From NCBI RefSeq assembly GCF_003001935.1, contig NZ_PVNG01000004.1:248001-312000 (forward strand): 64,000 nucleotides of DNA, given 5' to 3'. Shown here piece by piece: positions 8,152 to 16,301 of this stretch (the first letter of the stretch is position 1; each line of letters starts with the position of its first letter). The notes beneath the pieces are model-generated. The model was not told the origin of the DNA and searched no databases. It saw nothing but the letters and a program-made list of their open reading frames with translations. The position numbers were made by a program, and so were the translations under genes. The DNA is from Nonomuraea fuscirosea. GTDB taxonomy: Bacteria; Actinomycetota; Actinomycetes; Streptosporangiales; Streptosporangiaceae.

Positions 8152-9059
8152 CCTCATTGACCGCCTTCCGCAGCAGGCCCGCCCGCGCCGCCCGGCGGCG
8201 CGGCAGCGCCGTCACCCCGCCCTGGCTGTTCGCCGCCCCCGCCCTCGTCGTGTACGCGATCGTCGTGCTCTACCCGGCCGTCAGCGGCGTCGTGTACGCG
8301 TTCACCGACTGGAGCGGCATCGGCGCGGACGGCTCGTTCGTCGGCCTGGCCAACTTCGCCACCCTGTTCGGCGACGAGCAGGCCATGGGCTCGATCGGCA
8401 ACACGCTGCTGCTCACCCTGGCCATCGTGGTCGTGCAGAACGGCATCGGCCTGCTGCTCGCGCTCGGCGTCAACGTCAAGCTCAGGAGCCGGGCCCTGCT
8501 CCGCGTGATCTTCTTCGCGCCCGTCGTGGTCAGCCCGGTCATGGTGGCCTTCCTGTGGAAGTACATCTACAACCCCGACCCGTCCGCCGGCCTGAACGGC
8601 CTGCTCGGCCTGCACGTGGACTGGCTCGGCGACCCGTCGGTGGCCCTGTGGTCCATCGCCGGCATGGTCGTGTGGCAGAACGCCGGCTACTCCATGGTCA
8701 TCTTCCTGGCCGGGCTGGAGGGCGTGCCGCGCGAGCTGCACGAGGCCGCCATGATCGACGGGGCGGGCACCTGGCAGCGCTTCCGCTACGTCACCTGGCC
8801 GCTGCTCGCCCCCGCGCTCACGATCAACCTGATGCTCTCCACGATCGGCGGGCTCAAGCTCTTCGACCAGGTCTTCGCCGCCACCAACGGCGGCCCCGGC
8901 TACGCCACCGAGACGCTCTCGACCGTCCTGTACAAGCAGGCGTTCGTGTTCGGCAAGTACGGCTACAGCACCGCCATCGCGCTCGTCCTGGCGCTGTTCG
9001 TGGCCGCCGTGTCGCTCGTGCAGATCTACTACACCCGCCGCAGGGAGGTCACCGCGTGA
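8148..9059 (+). CDS. Carbohydrate ABC transporter permease (MalF/UgpA-like)
   Basis: 303 residues, about six membrane segments. It starts at the GTG that overlaps the stop of the binding-protein gene (GTGA). The cytoplasmic EAA loop that docks on the ATPase is visible as ELHEAAMIDGAGTWQRFRYV followed by TWPLLAP. The first segment (LFAAPALVVYAIVVLYP) is typical of CUT1-family MalF-type permeases. No ATPase gene is in the operon; actinomycetes commonly energise such transporters with a shared MsiK-type ATPase. Confidence 0.9.
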   Translation: MTSLTAFRSRPARAARRRGSAVTPPWLFAAPALVVYAIVVLYPAVSGVVYAFTDWSGIGADGSFVGLANFATLFGDEQAMGSIGNTLLLTLAIVVVQNGIGLLLALGVNVKLRSRALLRVIFFAPVVVSPVMVAFLWKYIYNPDPSAGLNGLLGLHVDWLGDPSVALWSIAGMVVWQNAGYSMVIFLAGLEGVPRELHEAAMIDGAGTWQRFRYVTWPLLAPALTINLMLSTIGGLKLFDQVFAATNGGPGYATETLSTVLYKQAFVFGKYGYSTAIALVLALFVAAVSLVQIYYTRRREVTA

Positions 9060-9868
9060 GAAGGACCTTCCCGCTGGAGCTCGTCATGATCGCCGTGGCG
9101 GTGGCGTTCCTGTTCCCCGTCTACACGCTGGTCTCGCTGGCGCTGAAGGACCCCGGGCAGATCGCGAGCTCGCCGATGGCGCTGCCCAGCCCGCCCACGC
9201 TGGACAACTTCGCCGACGCCTGGACGGCGGCGGCGCTCGGCCCCTCGCTGGTCAACAGCACCGTGATCACCGTGGTCAGCCTGGTGGCGCTCATCGCGCT
9301 CGGCTCGTTCGCGTCGTACTTCCTGGCCCGGGTCCAGAGCCGGCTCGGCTACGGCCTCTACATCCTCTTCCTGCTCGGCATCGTGCTGCCGTTCCAGCTC
9401 GGCATGATCCCGCTCTACCGGCTCGTCACCGACCTCGGCCTGATCGGCACGCACGCCGGCATGATCCTCTTCTACACCGGCATCCAGCTCCCGTTCACCG
9501 TCTTCCTCTACACCGGCTTCATCCGCGCCCTGCCCGGCGACTACGCCGCCGCCGCCCAGATCGACGGCGCCTCGCACCTGGTGGCCTTCACCCGCGTGGT
9601 CTTCCCGCTGCTGCGGCCGATCACCGGCACCGTGCTCATCCTCAACGCCGTCTTCATCTGGAACGACTTCTTCACCCCGCTGGTCTACCTCGGCGGCTCC
9701 GGCTTCGAGACCGTCCCGGTCAGCGTCTTCGCCTACGTCGGCCAGTACGTCTCCCAGCACGGCCTGGTCTTCGCCGGGCTCGTGCTCGGCGCGCTGCCCA
9801 TCGTCGTGGTCTTCCTCGCGCTGCAGCGCTACGTCATCAAGGGCTTCTCCAGCGGGCTCAAGGGATGA
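9056..9868 (+). CDS. Carbohydrate ABC transporter permease (MalG/UgpE-like)
   Basis: 270 residues with six predicted membrane segments. The GTG start overlaps the previous stop (GTGA) and has a strong ribosome site, GGGAGG, at about 9043-9048. The EAA-type loop appears as DYAAAAQIDGASHLVAFTRVV. C-terminal YVIKGFSSGLKG is typical for the MalG-type partner of CUT1 transporters. It pairs with the MalF-like permease to form the pore, with its 3' end overlapping the glycosidase start by 4 bp. Confidence 0.9.
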   Translation: MRRTFPLELVMIAVAVAFLFPVYTLVSLALKDPGQIASSPMALPSPPTLDNFADAWTAAALGPSLVNSTVITVVSLVALIALGSFASYFLARVQSRLGYGLYILFLLGIVLPFQLGMIPLYRLVTDLGLIGTHAGMILFYTGIQLPFTVFLYTGFIRALPGDYAAAAQIDGASHLVAFTRVVFPLLRPITGTVLILNAVFIWNDFFTPLVYLGGSGFETVPVSVFAYVGQYVSQHGLVFAGLVLGALPIVVVFLALQRYVIKGFSSGLKG

Positions 9869-12800
9869 ACGTCTTCGACGCCTTCCGTGAGCCGCCGCGC
9901 GCCTTCTCCCCGGCGGCCATCTGGTGGTGGAGCGGCGAGCCGCTGCGCCGCGACCGGCTGCGCTGGCAGCTCGAACGCCTGGTCGCCGGCGGCGTGCACA
10001 ACCTCGTCATCCTCAACCTCGCCCCCTCGGGGCCGATGTTCGGCTCCCGCGCCGACGACCCGCCGTTCCTGTCCGACGCATGGTGGGAGCTGCTGGACGG
10101 GGTCTGCCAGGACGCGCACGACCTGGGCGCCTTCCTGTGGTTCTACGACCAGCTCGGCTTCTCCGGCGCCGACCTCCAGGCGCGGCTGGTGCAGGAACGC
10201 CCCGATTTCGCCGGCCAGTGGCTGGCCCCCGGCGGGACGGTCACCACGCGCGGCTTCGACTACCTGTCGCGCGAGGCGTGCGCGGTGCTGCTGGACCGGG
10301 TGCACGGCGAGTTCGAACGGCGCCTCGGGCACTGGTTCGGCCGGGTGATCGCCGGGTCGTTCCAGGACGAGCTGCCGACCCTGCCCACCTGGTCCGCCCG
10401 CTTCGCCGAAGAACACCTCGCCCGGCGCGGGCGGCCGTTCGACCCTCTTTCGCCTGCGCCGGACTGGCGGGCGTACCAGACGACCAGGGCCGAGCTGGCC
10501 GAGGAGGCGTTCTTCCGGCCGCTGGCCGAGTGGCACGAACGCCACGGCCTCGTGCACGGCTGCGACCAGCAGGACCCCGCCCGCGCCGGGCATCCGGTCG
10601 ACGGCGTGCGGCTGTACGCCGACTACGCGCGCACCCACCGCTGGTTCGGCGCCCCCGGCTCCGACCACCACGGCGACGCCCGCCTGCACTCCTCCCTGGC
10701 CCACCTGTACGGGCGGCCGCGCACCTGGATCGAGGCGTTCCACTCCAGCGGGTGGGGCGGCACCCTGGAGGAGACGTTCGACTGGCTGCTGCCGTGGCTG
10801 CGGGCCGGGGCGACGCTGTACAACCCGCACGCCGTCTACTACACGACCCGGCGCGGCTGGTGGGAGTGGGCGCCGCCGGCCACCGACTGGCGGCAGCCGT
10901 ACTGGCGTCACCACCGGGTCTTCGCCGAGGCGCTCACCCGGCTCTGCGCGGCCCTGTCCCTGGGCCGCCACGCCTGCGACGTCGCCGTCCTCCTCCCCAC
11001 CGCCACCGCCCAGACCGGCACCGGCGCGGGGACGACCGGCCCGGAGACAGGTGGCCCGGGAGCGGTTGCTCTGGAGGCAGTTGGTCGGGAGGCGGCGGTC
11101 CCCGAGGCGACCGGTCCCCAGACGGCGGGTCCTCAGACGGCGGGTCCTCGGACGGCGGGTCCTCAGACGGCGGGTCCTCAGACGGCGGGTCCTCAGACAG
11201 CCGGTCCGAGGGCGGGCGATCACGAGGCGGCCGGTTCGGGGGCGGAGGATCACGAGCCGGCCGGTTCGAGGGCGAGCGAGCCCGAGCCGGACGGGCGTGG
11301 GGCCGCGAGCGCTGCGGCGGACGCGGTCAGGGCGCAGGAGGTGTACCGCGAGCTGGTGGGCGACATGGCCTGGTTCGCCACCAAGCCGGGCGTGCTGGAC
11401 CGGCTCGGACTCGACGCCGACGTCATCGACGAGGACTCGGTGCGGCGCGCGGTCGTCAAGGACGGGCGGCTGACCGTCTCCACCGAGGCGTACCGCGCCG
11501 TCATCCTGCCCGCCGTCACGGTGCTGGACGAGGACGTCGCCACCCGGCTCACGGAGTTCGCCGCAGGCGGCGGCCTCCTCATCGCGGTCGGCGCCCCAGC
11601 CGAACCCTCCCCAGAAGGGCCGACCGGACGTTCCCCAGAGGGGCCGGCCGGATGCTCCTCGGTTAGGCCGGTCGGACGTTCCTCGGAGGGGGTGGCCGGA
11701 CGCTCCCCAGAGGGGGCGGCCGGATGCTTCCTGGAAGGGGCGGCTGGACGTTCTTCGGAGGGGGCGGCTGGGCGTTTCTCGGAGGGGACGGACCCCTCGC
11801 ACCTCGCCGCCCGGCTCGGGGCTCGCTTCGTGGCGTCCGCCGACCGGCTGGGGGAGGCACTGACGGATCTGGAACGGCGGGTCGAGGCGCCCGTGCCCGC
11901 GCTGGTCCGGGAGGACGGCGGGACGACGCTCGTCTTCCTGCCCGCCGCCTTCCCCATGGCCAGCCGCATCGGCGTCGGACGGCCCGAGGAACGCGGGGTC
12001 GACCTGGGCTGGCTGGACGCCGTCATCGACTTCGACCCCGGCCGGTACGCCCGCGAACTGCCGGTCACCGTCCACGGCGTTCAGGGCGCCCCGCTGCTGC
12101 TGCGGCCCTTCGCCGGGGGCGAGCCGGTGGCGCTGCCGTACACGAGGGACGGCGACGCCGTACGGGTGCGCGTCCCGTTCGACGACGGCCCCGCGGCGCT
12201 GCTGGTGTTCGACGGCACCCGGCCGGAGCCCGCGCCACGGCCCGCGTACACCGTGGCGGCGGAGCTGGAAGACGCGGAGTGGGACGTCGAGCTGGTGCCC
12301 ACCCTCGACGACACCTGGTCCGACTTCGGCGGCGGCGGCGCGGGCGTCGAAGGCTGGACGTTGCGCACCCCGGACGGGGAGCCGGTGGACGTCACGTTCG
12401 GGCCGCACGGCGAGCAGCGCGTCGGCGGCGGAGCGTGGACGCCGTCGGTCTGGTCGTCCTCACGCGGACTGCGCAAGGACCCCGTGCACCGGGAGACGCT
12501 GGGGCCGAAGGGACGGGTTCCGGTCGAGTTCCTCGCGTTCGGCCGTACCGGCGCGGGCGTCGAGGCCGCCTTCCGCACCCTCATCACCGTCCCGGACACC
12601 GCCGACACCCGCTCCAGCCCGCCCCTCGCCGATGGCTCCATCATCGGCTCCGGGCCGCTCATCTCGGACGGCTCCGAGTCCCGTGCCGTCGCTCAGGGCG
12701 GCGCGTGGGTGGCGATCGGGGCAGGGGCGGCGAAGGCGCTGCGGATCGACGGTGCGGACTGGCCGCTGGACGACCGCGGCTACGCGGCCGTGTCCCGCGC

Positions 12801-13887
12801 CCCCGTCCCGCCCGGCGAGCACCTCCTGGAGTTGCTGCTCGTCCCCGACGAGGAACTCGACCTGCGCGCGTACGTCTGCCTGCTGGCCGACCCCGCCGAC
12901 GCCGCCCGCCCCGAGTGGATCGCGGGCGCGCCCCTGGAGACCGTGGTGACCGCGCCCGAGCACGGGGGAGCGGTGCTGCAGGTGGCCGCCACGGCGTTCT
13001 GCCGGGTCCTGGTCAACGGGACGGAGGCGGGCAGACAGGGCGGCTTCGACCCCTACGCCGAGTCGGACGTCCCGCGCGTGCGCCGCTACGACGTGACGGG
13101 CCTGCTGCGCCCGGGCGCCAACACGGTCCGCGTCGAGTCGGACGGCTGGGTGCTGGTGGACGGCCTGGCCGTCTCCGGGCCGCACTGGACGCCGGAGCCG
13201 CGCGTACGCCGCCGCCAGTACGGCGACCCCGCCGCCCTCTGGCTGCTCCCACGCCCCCACCCTCTGTCGGAGGCGACCTGGCTGGACCCCACCCCGACCG
13301 CGCTGCCGGCCGTCTTCGCCGTCCCGGACGCCCGGCCGCGGTCCGAACGGTTCCTGCTGGACGCGCCCCCCGGCGCCACCGGCGTCGAGGTGAACGCCCT
13401 CGGCCGGATCGAACTGCGCGCCCCGTTCGGCGGACCGGGACCGGGCGAGGCCGAGATCGTCGTTCAGACCACCCCGGGCGCGAGCGGCGGGGCCGCCTTC
13501 ACCGGCCCCGTCCGGTTCACCTGCGGCCCGGGACGGATGCGGCTGGGCGACTGGGAGGAGCTCGGCCTGGCCGGCTACAGCGGCGGCGTCCGCTACCGCA
13601 CCACGCTCACCGCCGGCTCCGGACCGGGCGTGCTCGACCTGGGCCGGGTCAGGGGCACGGCCGAGGTGACGGTGAACGGCCGGCCCCGCGGCGTGCGCGT
13701 GTGCTCCCCGTACCGGTTCGACGTCGATCTCGACGAGGGCGAGAACGTCGTCGAGATCCTCGTCCTCGGCACCCTGGCCGCCTACCTGGACGAGGTCAGC
13801 CCCACCCACTTCGTCTTCCCCGGCCAGCGCACCACGGGCCTGTTCGGACCCGTGCGCCTGCACCGCCCGGCCGCCGACCTAGGATGA
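9865..13887 (+). CDS. Large glycoside hydrolase (GH106/GH2-like) with repeat inserts
   Basis: 1340 residues, translationally coupled (ATGA) to the permease. The N-terminal part begins with FSPAAIWWWSGEPLRRDRL and a TIM-barrel-like region to about 370 resembling GH106-type alpha-L-rhamnosidases. The C-terminal about 700 residues hold beta-sandwich domains with GH2-type sugar-binding features, closing with TTGLFGPVRL. There is no signal peptide, so it probably acts on imported glycosides. Two in-frame minisatellite inserts interrupt it (about residues 417-446 and 585-640). No catalytic acids could be assigned by eye, so the precise GH family and substrate are uncertain. Confidence 0.75.
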   Translation: MNVFDAFREPPRAFSPAAIWWWSGEPLRRDRLRWQLERLVAGGVHNLVILNLAPSGPMFGSRADDPPFLSDAWWELLDGVCQDAHDLGAFLWFYDQLGFSGADLQARLVQERPDFAGQWLAPGGTVTTRGFDYLSREACAVLLDRVHGEFERRLGHWFGRVIAGSFQDELPTLPTWSARFAEEHLARRGRPFDPLSPAPDWRAYQTTRAELAEEAFFRPLAEWHERHGLVHGCDQQDPARAGHPVDGVRLYADYARTHRWFGAPGSDHHGDARLHSSLAHLYGRPRTWIEAFHSSGWGGTLEETFDWLLPWLRAGATLYNPHAVYYTTRRGWWEWAPPATDWRQPYWRHHRVFAEALTRLCAALSLGRHACDVAVLLPTATAQTGTGAGTTGPETGGPGAVALEAVGREAAVPEATGPQTAGPQTAGPRTAGPQTAGPQTAGPQTAGPRAGDHEAAGSGAEDHEPAGSRASEPEPDGRGAASAAADAVRAQEVYRELVGDMAWFATKPGVLDRLGLDADVIDEDSVRRAVVKDGRLTVSTEAYRAVILPAVTVLDEDVATRLTEFAAGGGLLIAVGAPAEPSPEGPTGRSPEGPAGCSSVRPVGRSSEGVAGRSPEGAAGCFLEGAAGRSSEGAAGRFSEGTDPSHLAARLGARFVASADRLGEALTDLERRVEAPVPALVREDGGTTLVFLPAAFPMASRIGVGRPEERGVDLGWLDAVIDFDPGRYARELPVTVHGVQGAPLLLRPFAGGEPVALPYTRDGDAVRVRVPFDDGPAALLVFDGTRPEPAPRPAYTVAAELEDAEWDVELVPTLDDTWSDFGGGGAGVEGWTLRTPDGEPVDVTFGPHGEQRVGGGAWTPSVWSSSRGLRKDPVHRETLGPKGRVPVEFLAFGRTGAGVEAAFRTLITVPDTADTRSSPPLADGSIIGSGPLISDGSESRAVAQGGAWVAIGAGAAKALRIDGADWPLDDRGYAAVSRAPVPPGEHLLELLLVPDEELDLRAYVCLLADPADAARPEWIAGAPLETVVTAPEHGGAVLQVAATAFCRVLVNGTEAGRQGGFDPYAESDVPRVRRYDVTGLLRPGANTVRVESDGWVLVDGLAVSGPHWTPEPRVRRRQYGDPAALWLLPRPHPLSEATWLDPTPTALPAVFAVPDARPRSERFLLDAPPGATGVEVNALGRIELRAPFGGPGPGEAEIVVQTTPGASGGAAFTGPVRFTCGPGRMRLGDWEELGLAGYSGGVRYRTTLTAGSGPGVLDLGRVRGTAEVTVNGRPRGVRVCSPYRFDVDLDEGENVVEILVLGTLAAYLDEVSPTHFVFPGQRTTGLFGPVRLHRPAADLG
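11113..11202 (+). repeat. 15-bp in-frame tandem repeat (GPQTA)n
   Basis: Six consecutive 15-bp units of the form GGTCCTCAGACGGCG, with single-base variants, encode Gly-Pro-Gln/Arg-Thr-Ala repeats inside the glycosidase. The unit is a multiple of three, so the frame is kept. The following 120 bp (to about 11330) is a decayed, acidic extension of the same low-complexity insert. Confidence 0.9.
11617..11784 (+). repeat. 24-bp in-frame tandem repeat (GAAGRSSE)n
   Basis: Seven units of 24 bp encode an eight-residue motif of the form G-[APV]-[ATV]-G-[RC]-[SF]-[SPL]-[EV]. It is the second, unrelated minisatellite in the same glycosidase gene. Units differ at several positions, which suggests expansion followed by drift while the frame was selected. 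Confidence 0.9.
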
Positions 13888-13903
13888 GCCGGCGAGGACA
13901 CCA

Positions 13904-13922
13904 CCGGGCCCGCCGGGCCCGG
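13904..13922 (+). terminator. Hairpin after the glycosidase operon
   Basis: A perfect 8-bp stem CCGGGCCC (13904-13911) / GGGCCCGG (13915-13922) with a 3-base loop lies 16 bp after the glycosidase stop and just before the ribosome site of the flavoenzyme gene. There is no T tract. It could terminate the sugar operon or attenuate readthrough. Confidence 0.45.
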
Positions 13923-13945
13923 ATTCCGTGGAAGGAGGGCGCCGG

Positions 13946-15058
13946 TTGGCACACCACCGGAGCCGGCCCGTGATCGCCGTCATCGGCGCGGGCCTGATGG
14001 GCGCGGCCACCGCGTGGCAGCTCGCCCGCCGCGGCGCCCAGGTCACCCTGATCGAGGCGTACGAGATCGGCCACCGCCGCGGCAGCTCCCACGGCACGTC
14101 CCGGATCTTCCGCCGCGTCTACGACGACCCCTTCTACGTCGACCTGACCGGCCGGGCGGCGGAGTGCTGGCGCGACCTGGAGTCCGACTCGGGCACCACC
14201 CTGCTCCGTACGACCGGCGGCCTCGACGTCGGCGCGGACCGGGACCTGGAGGGCCTGGCCGCGATGGTGTCGGCCGCCGGAGTGGCCTGCGAGCTGCTGC
14301 CCGAGGGGGCGGCGCGGGAGCGCTGGCCGTTCGCCCGCTTCGACGGGCCGGTGCTGTTCCATCCGCAGGCCGGGGTGGTGGACGCCGACGCCACCGTGGC
14401 GGCGTGCGTCCGGCGGGCCGCCGAGCTCGGGGCGAAGATCCGTACCGGAACGCGCGTGCGGGAGGTGCGCACCGGCGGGGACTCGGCGCTGGTGCGCATG
14501 GACGACGGCTCGGAGCTGGCGGCGGACACCGTCGTCGTGGCGGCGGGAGCGTGGCTGCCCGAGCTCGCGGACGCCATCGGGACGCCGCTGCGCCTGCCGC
14601 CGCTGCGTGTCACCCAGCAGCAGGTCTTCCACTTCCGCCAGCGTGACCCCGGCCAGGCCTGGCCCACCCTCGTGGCCACGGACGAACTGCTGCTCTACGG
14701 CCTCCCGTCGGGACCCGACGGAGGAGCCGCGCCCGCCGTCAAGGTCGCCGAGCACGACCGGGGCACGCCCACGACCGCGAGCACCCGCGACGGGGTCGTG
14801 AACCCCGCCTCCAGGGACGCCGTCTCCGGCTGGGTGGCCCGCCGCCTGCCCGGCCTCGACCCCGAGCCGGTCGCCGAGGCCGTCTGCCTCTACACGACCA
14901 CCCCCGACGAGGATTTCATCCTGGACCGGGCCGGTCCCGTCGTGGTCGTCTCGCCCTGCTCGGGTCATGGCGCCAAGTTCACCCCGCTGATCGGCCACCT
15001 GGCCGCCGACCTCGCCCTCGGCACCGCCGGCCCGCTCCCACGCTTCGCCCTGCGCTGA
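13946..15058 (+). CDS. FAD-dependent amine oxidase, monomeric sarcosine oxidase-like
   Basis: About 370 residues of the DAO/MSOX family. The N-terminus has the FAD-binding glycine motif (VIAVIGAGLMGAATAWQLARR) and the acid of the ribose contact (LIEAYEIG). RRGSSHGTSRIFR is the MSOX signature. CLYTTTPDEDFILD carries the Cys that in MSOX binds the flavin covalently, followed by SPCSGHGAKF. Such enzymes oxidise N-methyl amino acids or other secondary amines, releasing H2O2. TTG 13946 follows GAAGGAGGG by 6 bases and is preferred to a GTG 18 bp upstream. Substrate cannot be told from sequence. Confidence 0.85.
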   Translation: MAHHRSRPVIAVIGAGLMGAATAWQLARRGAQVTLIEAYEIGHRRGSSHGTSRIFRRVYDDPFYVDLTGRAAECWRDLESDSGTTLLRTTGGLDVGADRDLEGLAAMVSAAGVACELLPEGAARERWPFARFDGPVLFHPQAGVVDADATVAACVRRAAELGAKIRTGTRVREVRTGGDSALVRMDDGSELAADTVVVAAGAWLPELADAIGTPLRLPPLRVTQQQVFHFRQRDPGQAWPTLVATDELLLYGLPSGPDGGAAPAVKVAEHDRGTPTTASTRDGVVNPASRDAVSGWVARRLPGLDPEPVAEAVCLYTTTPDEDFILDRAGPVVVVSPCSGHGAKFTPLIGHLAADLALGTAGPLPRFALR

Positions 15059-15225
15059 CCACGGTACGGCGTCCGCCTTCGCCCCCGCGATGACAGAGCG
15101 TCACCGGCTGTGCGGATTCCGCACCTGCCGCTGCCGTCCCATGGATAAGGTGGGCGACCGGAACTCCCGCCCGGCCGGCCGCGCCGTACGCGATCAAGGG
15201 AGCAGCAGGCGAAGCGAGGGGGAGC
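15059..15225 (+). promoter_or_regulatory. Intergenic region before small membrane protein
   Basis: About 165 bp without a gene. It must hold the promoter for the membrane protein/TetR pair; a Shine-Dalgarno stretch (GAGGGGGAGC) sits immediately before ATG 15226. I see no clear dyad for the TetR protein. Confidence 0.35.
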
Positions 15226-15696
15226 ATGCGGGTGAAACGCGACCGGCACACCCGCCGCCTCCTGGGCGCCGTCGCCGGCCTGGCCGCGCTCGTCCCCGTC
15301 TACTACCTCACCGAGGCCGCCGCCAGAGCCCTGCGCGCGGGCAACGCCGCGTTCGCCCCCGCGCCCGCCGCGCTGGGCTACCTCGCGGCGGTGGCCGCCA
15401 TCGTCGTGCTCCTCACCGCCTGGCCGGCCGCCGCGCTCGCGTGCGGCGTGCCGCTGGCCGCGGCTGGCACGCTGTTCGCCCTGGACCTCGACGCCGCCGT
15501 GGGCGTGGCGGGCACGCTGCCCTACGCCCGCTCCGGCGGGCTGCCCTGGTCGGCGCCGCAGGCCGCGCCGTGGGCCGAGCTGGGCGAGCCGCCGGGAACC
15601 CTGGCCGGCCTGACCGGCCTGTACGCGCTCCTCGGCGCCCTCCTCGTGCTCTCGGCGCTGCTCCCCGCCCGGCTGCGATCTATCCTGGACAGGTGA
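15226..15696 (+). CDS. Small integral membrane protein, unknown function
   Basis: 156 residues with about four hydrophobic segments (near residues 12-32, 48-66, 68-86 and 127-148) and a basic N-terminus (MRVKRDRHTRR). I recognise no domain. It overlaps the downstream TetR regulator by 4 bp (GTGA), an arrangement often seen when a TetR repressor controls its partner membrane protein, although an internal promoter for the regulator is also visible. Confidence 0.7.
   Translation: MRVKRDRHTRRLLGAVAGLAALVPVYYLTEAAARALRAGNAAFAPAPAALGYLAAVAAIVVLLTAWPAAALACGVPLAAAGTLFALDLDAAVGVAGTLPYARSGGLPWSAPQAAPWAELGEPPGTLAGLTGLYALLGALLVLSALLPARLRSILDR
15681..15686 (+). promoter_or_regulatory. -10 element TATCCT, leaderless start of TetR gene
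   Basis: TATCCT matches the actinobacterial TANNNT -10 consensus and ends 6 bases before GTG 15693. Transcription would start at the start codon, giving a leaderless mRNA independent of the upstream gene. Confidence 0.45.
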
Positions 15697-16301
15697 GCGG
15701 GCGGGATCCGGATCGGCGCAGGGCGCTGCTCGACGCGGCCGACCGGGTCATCATGAAGGAGGGCCCCGAGGTCTCGATGGCGGCCATCGCCGCGGAGGCG
15801 GGCGTCACCAAGCCCATCCTCTACCGCCACTTCGGCGACAAACGCGGCCTCTACCAGGCGCTGGCCGACCGTCATGTGGGCACGGTCATCGGCCGGCTGC
15901 GGCCGGAGTTCGGCCGGACCGGGGCCGACCTGCGCGGCCGGGCCACGGCGGCCATCGGCGTCTACCTCGACCTCGTCTCGGCCAACCTCAACCTCTACCG
16001 GTTCCTGCTCCACCGGGCCAGCGCCGAGGACACCAGGGTCCGCTCCCACATGACCTCGCTGGTCCGCGGCCTGGGGGAGGAGCTCGGCGCGGCGCTGGCC
16101 GCCGAGCGGGTGGTGCCCGACCCGGTCCGGGCGCAGGTGCTCGGCCACGCGTTCGTCGGCATGGTGCAGGCCACGGGGGACTGGTGGCTGGAGCATCCGG
16201 AGGTCGAACGCGCCCAGGTGGTGGAGGGCCTGGTGGACGTGATCGCCGCCACCATCGTCCCCGTCACCATGCCTCGCAAGGCAGTCAGGGTCGATCGGTA
16301 G
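15693..16301 (+). CDS. TetR-family transcriptional regulator
   Basis: 202 residues. The N-terminal TetR DNA-binding domain is clear (RRALLDAADRVIMKEGPEV, then MAAIAAEAGVTKPILYRHFGDKRGLYQAL, about 10-55). The C-terminal ligand-binding helices are of unassigned type. The GTG overlaps the upstream membrane-protein stop. The 3' end overlaps the convergent phosphotransferase gene by 17 bp. The likely targets are its own promoter, the membrane protein, or the convergent acyl-CoA dehydrogenase unit; none can be proven from sequence. Confidence 0.87.
   Translation: MSGRDPDRRRALLDAADRVIMKEGPEVSMAAIAAEAGVTKPILYRHFGDKRGLYQALADRHVGTVIGRLRPEFGRTGADLRGRATAAIGVYLDLVSANLNLYRFLLHRASAEDTRVRSHMTSLVRGLGEELGAALAAERVVPDPVRAQVLGHAFVGMVQATGDWWLEHPEVERAQVVEGLVDVIAATIVPVTMPRKAVRVDR

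Noticed and set aside
11113..11202. CRISPR-like repeat array
   Set aside because: Units are contiguous 15-bp repeats with no spacers and keep the reading frame; they are a coding minisatellite. No cas genes are present.
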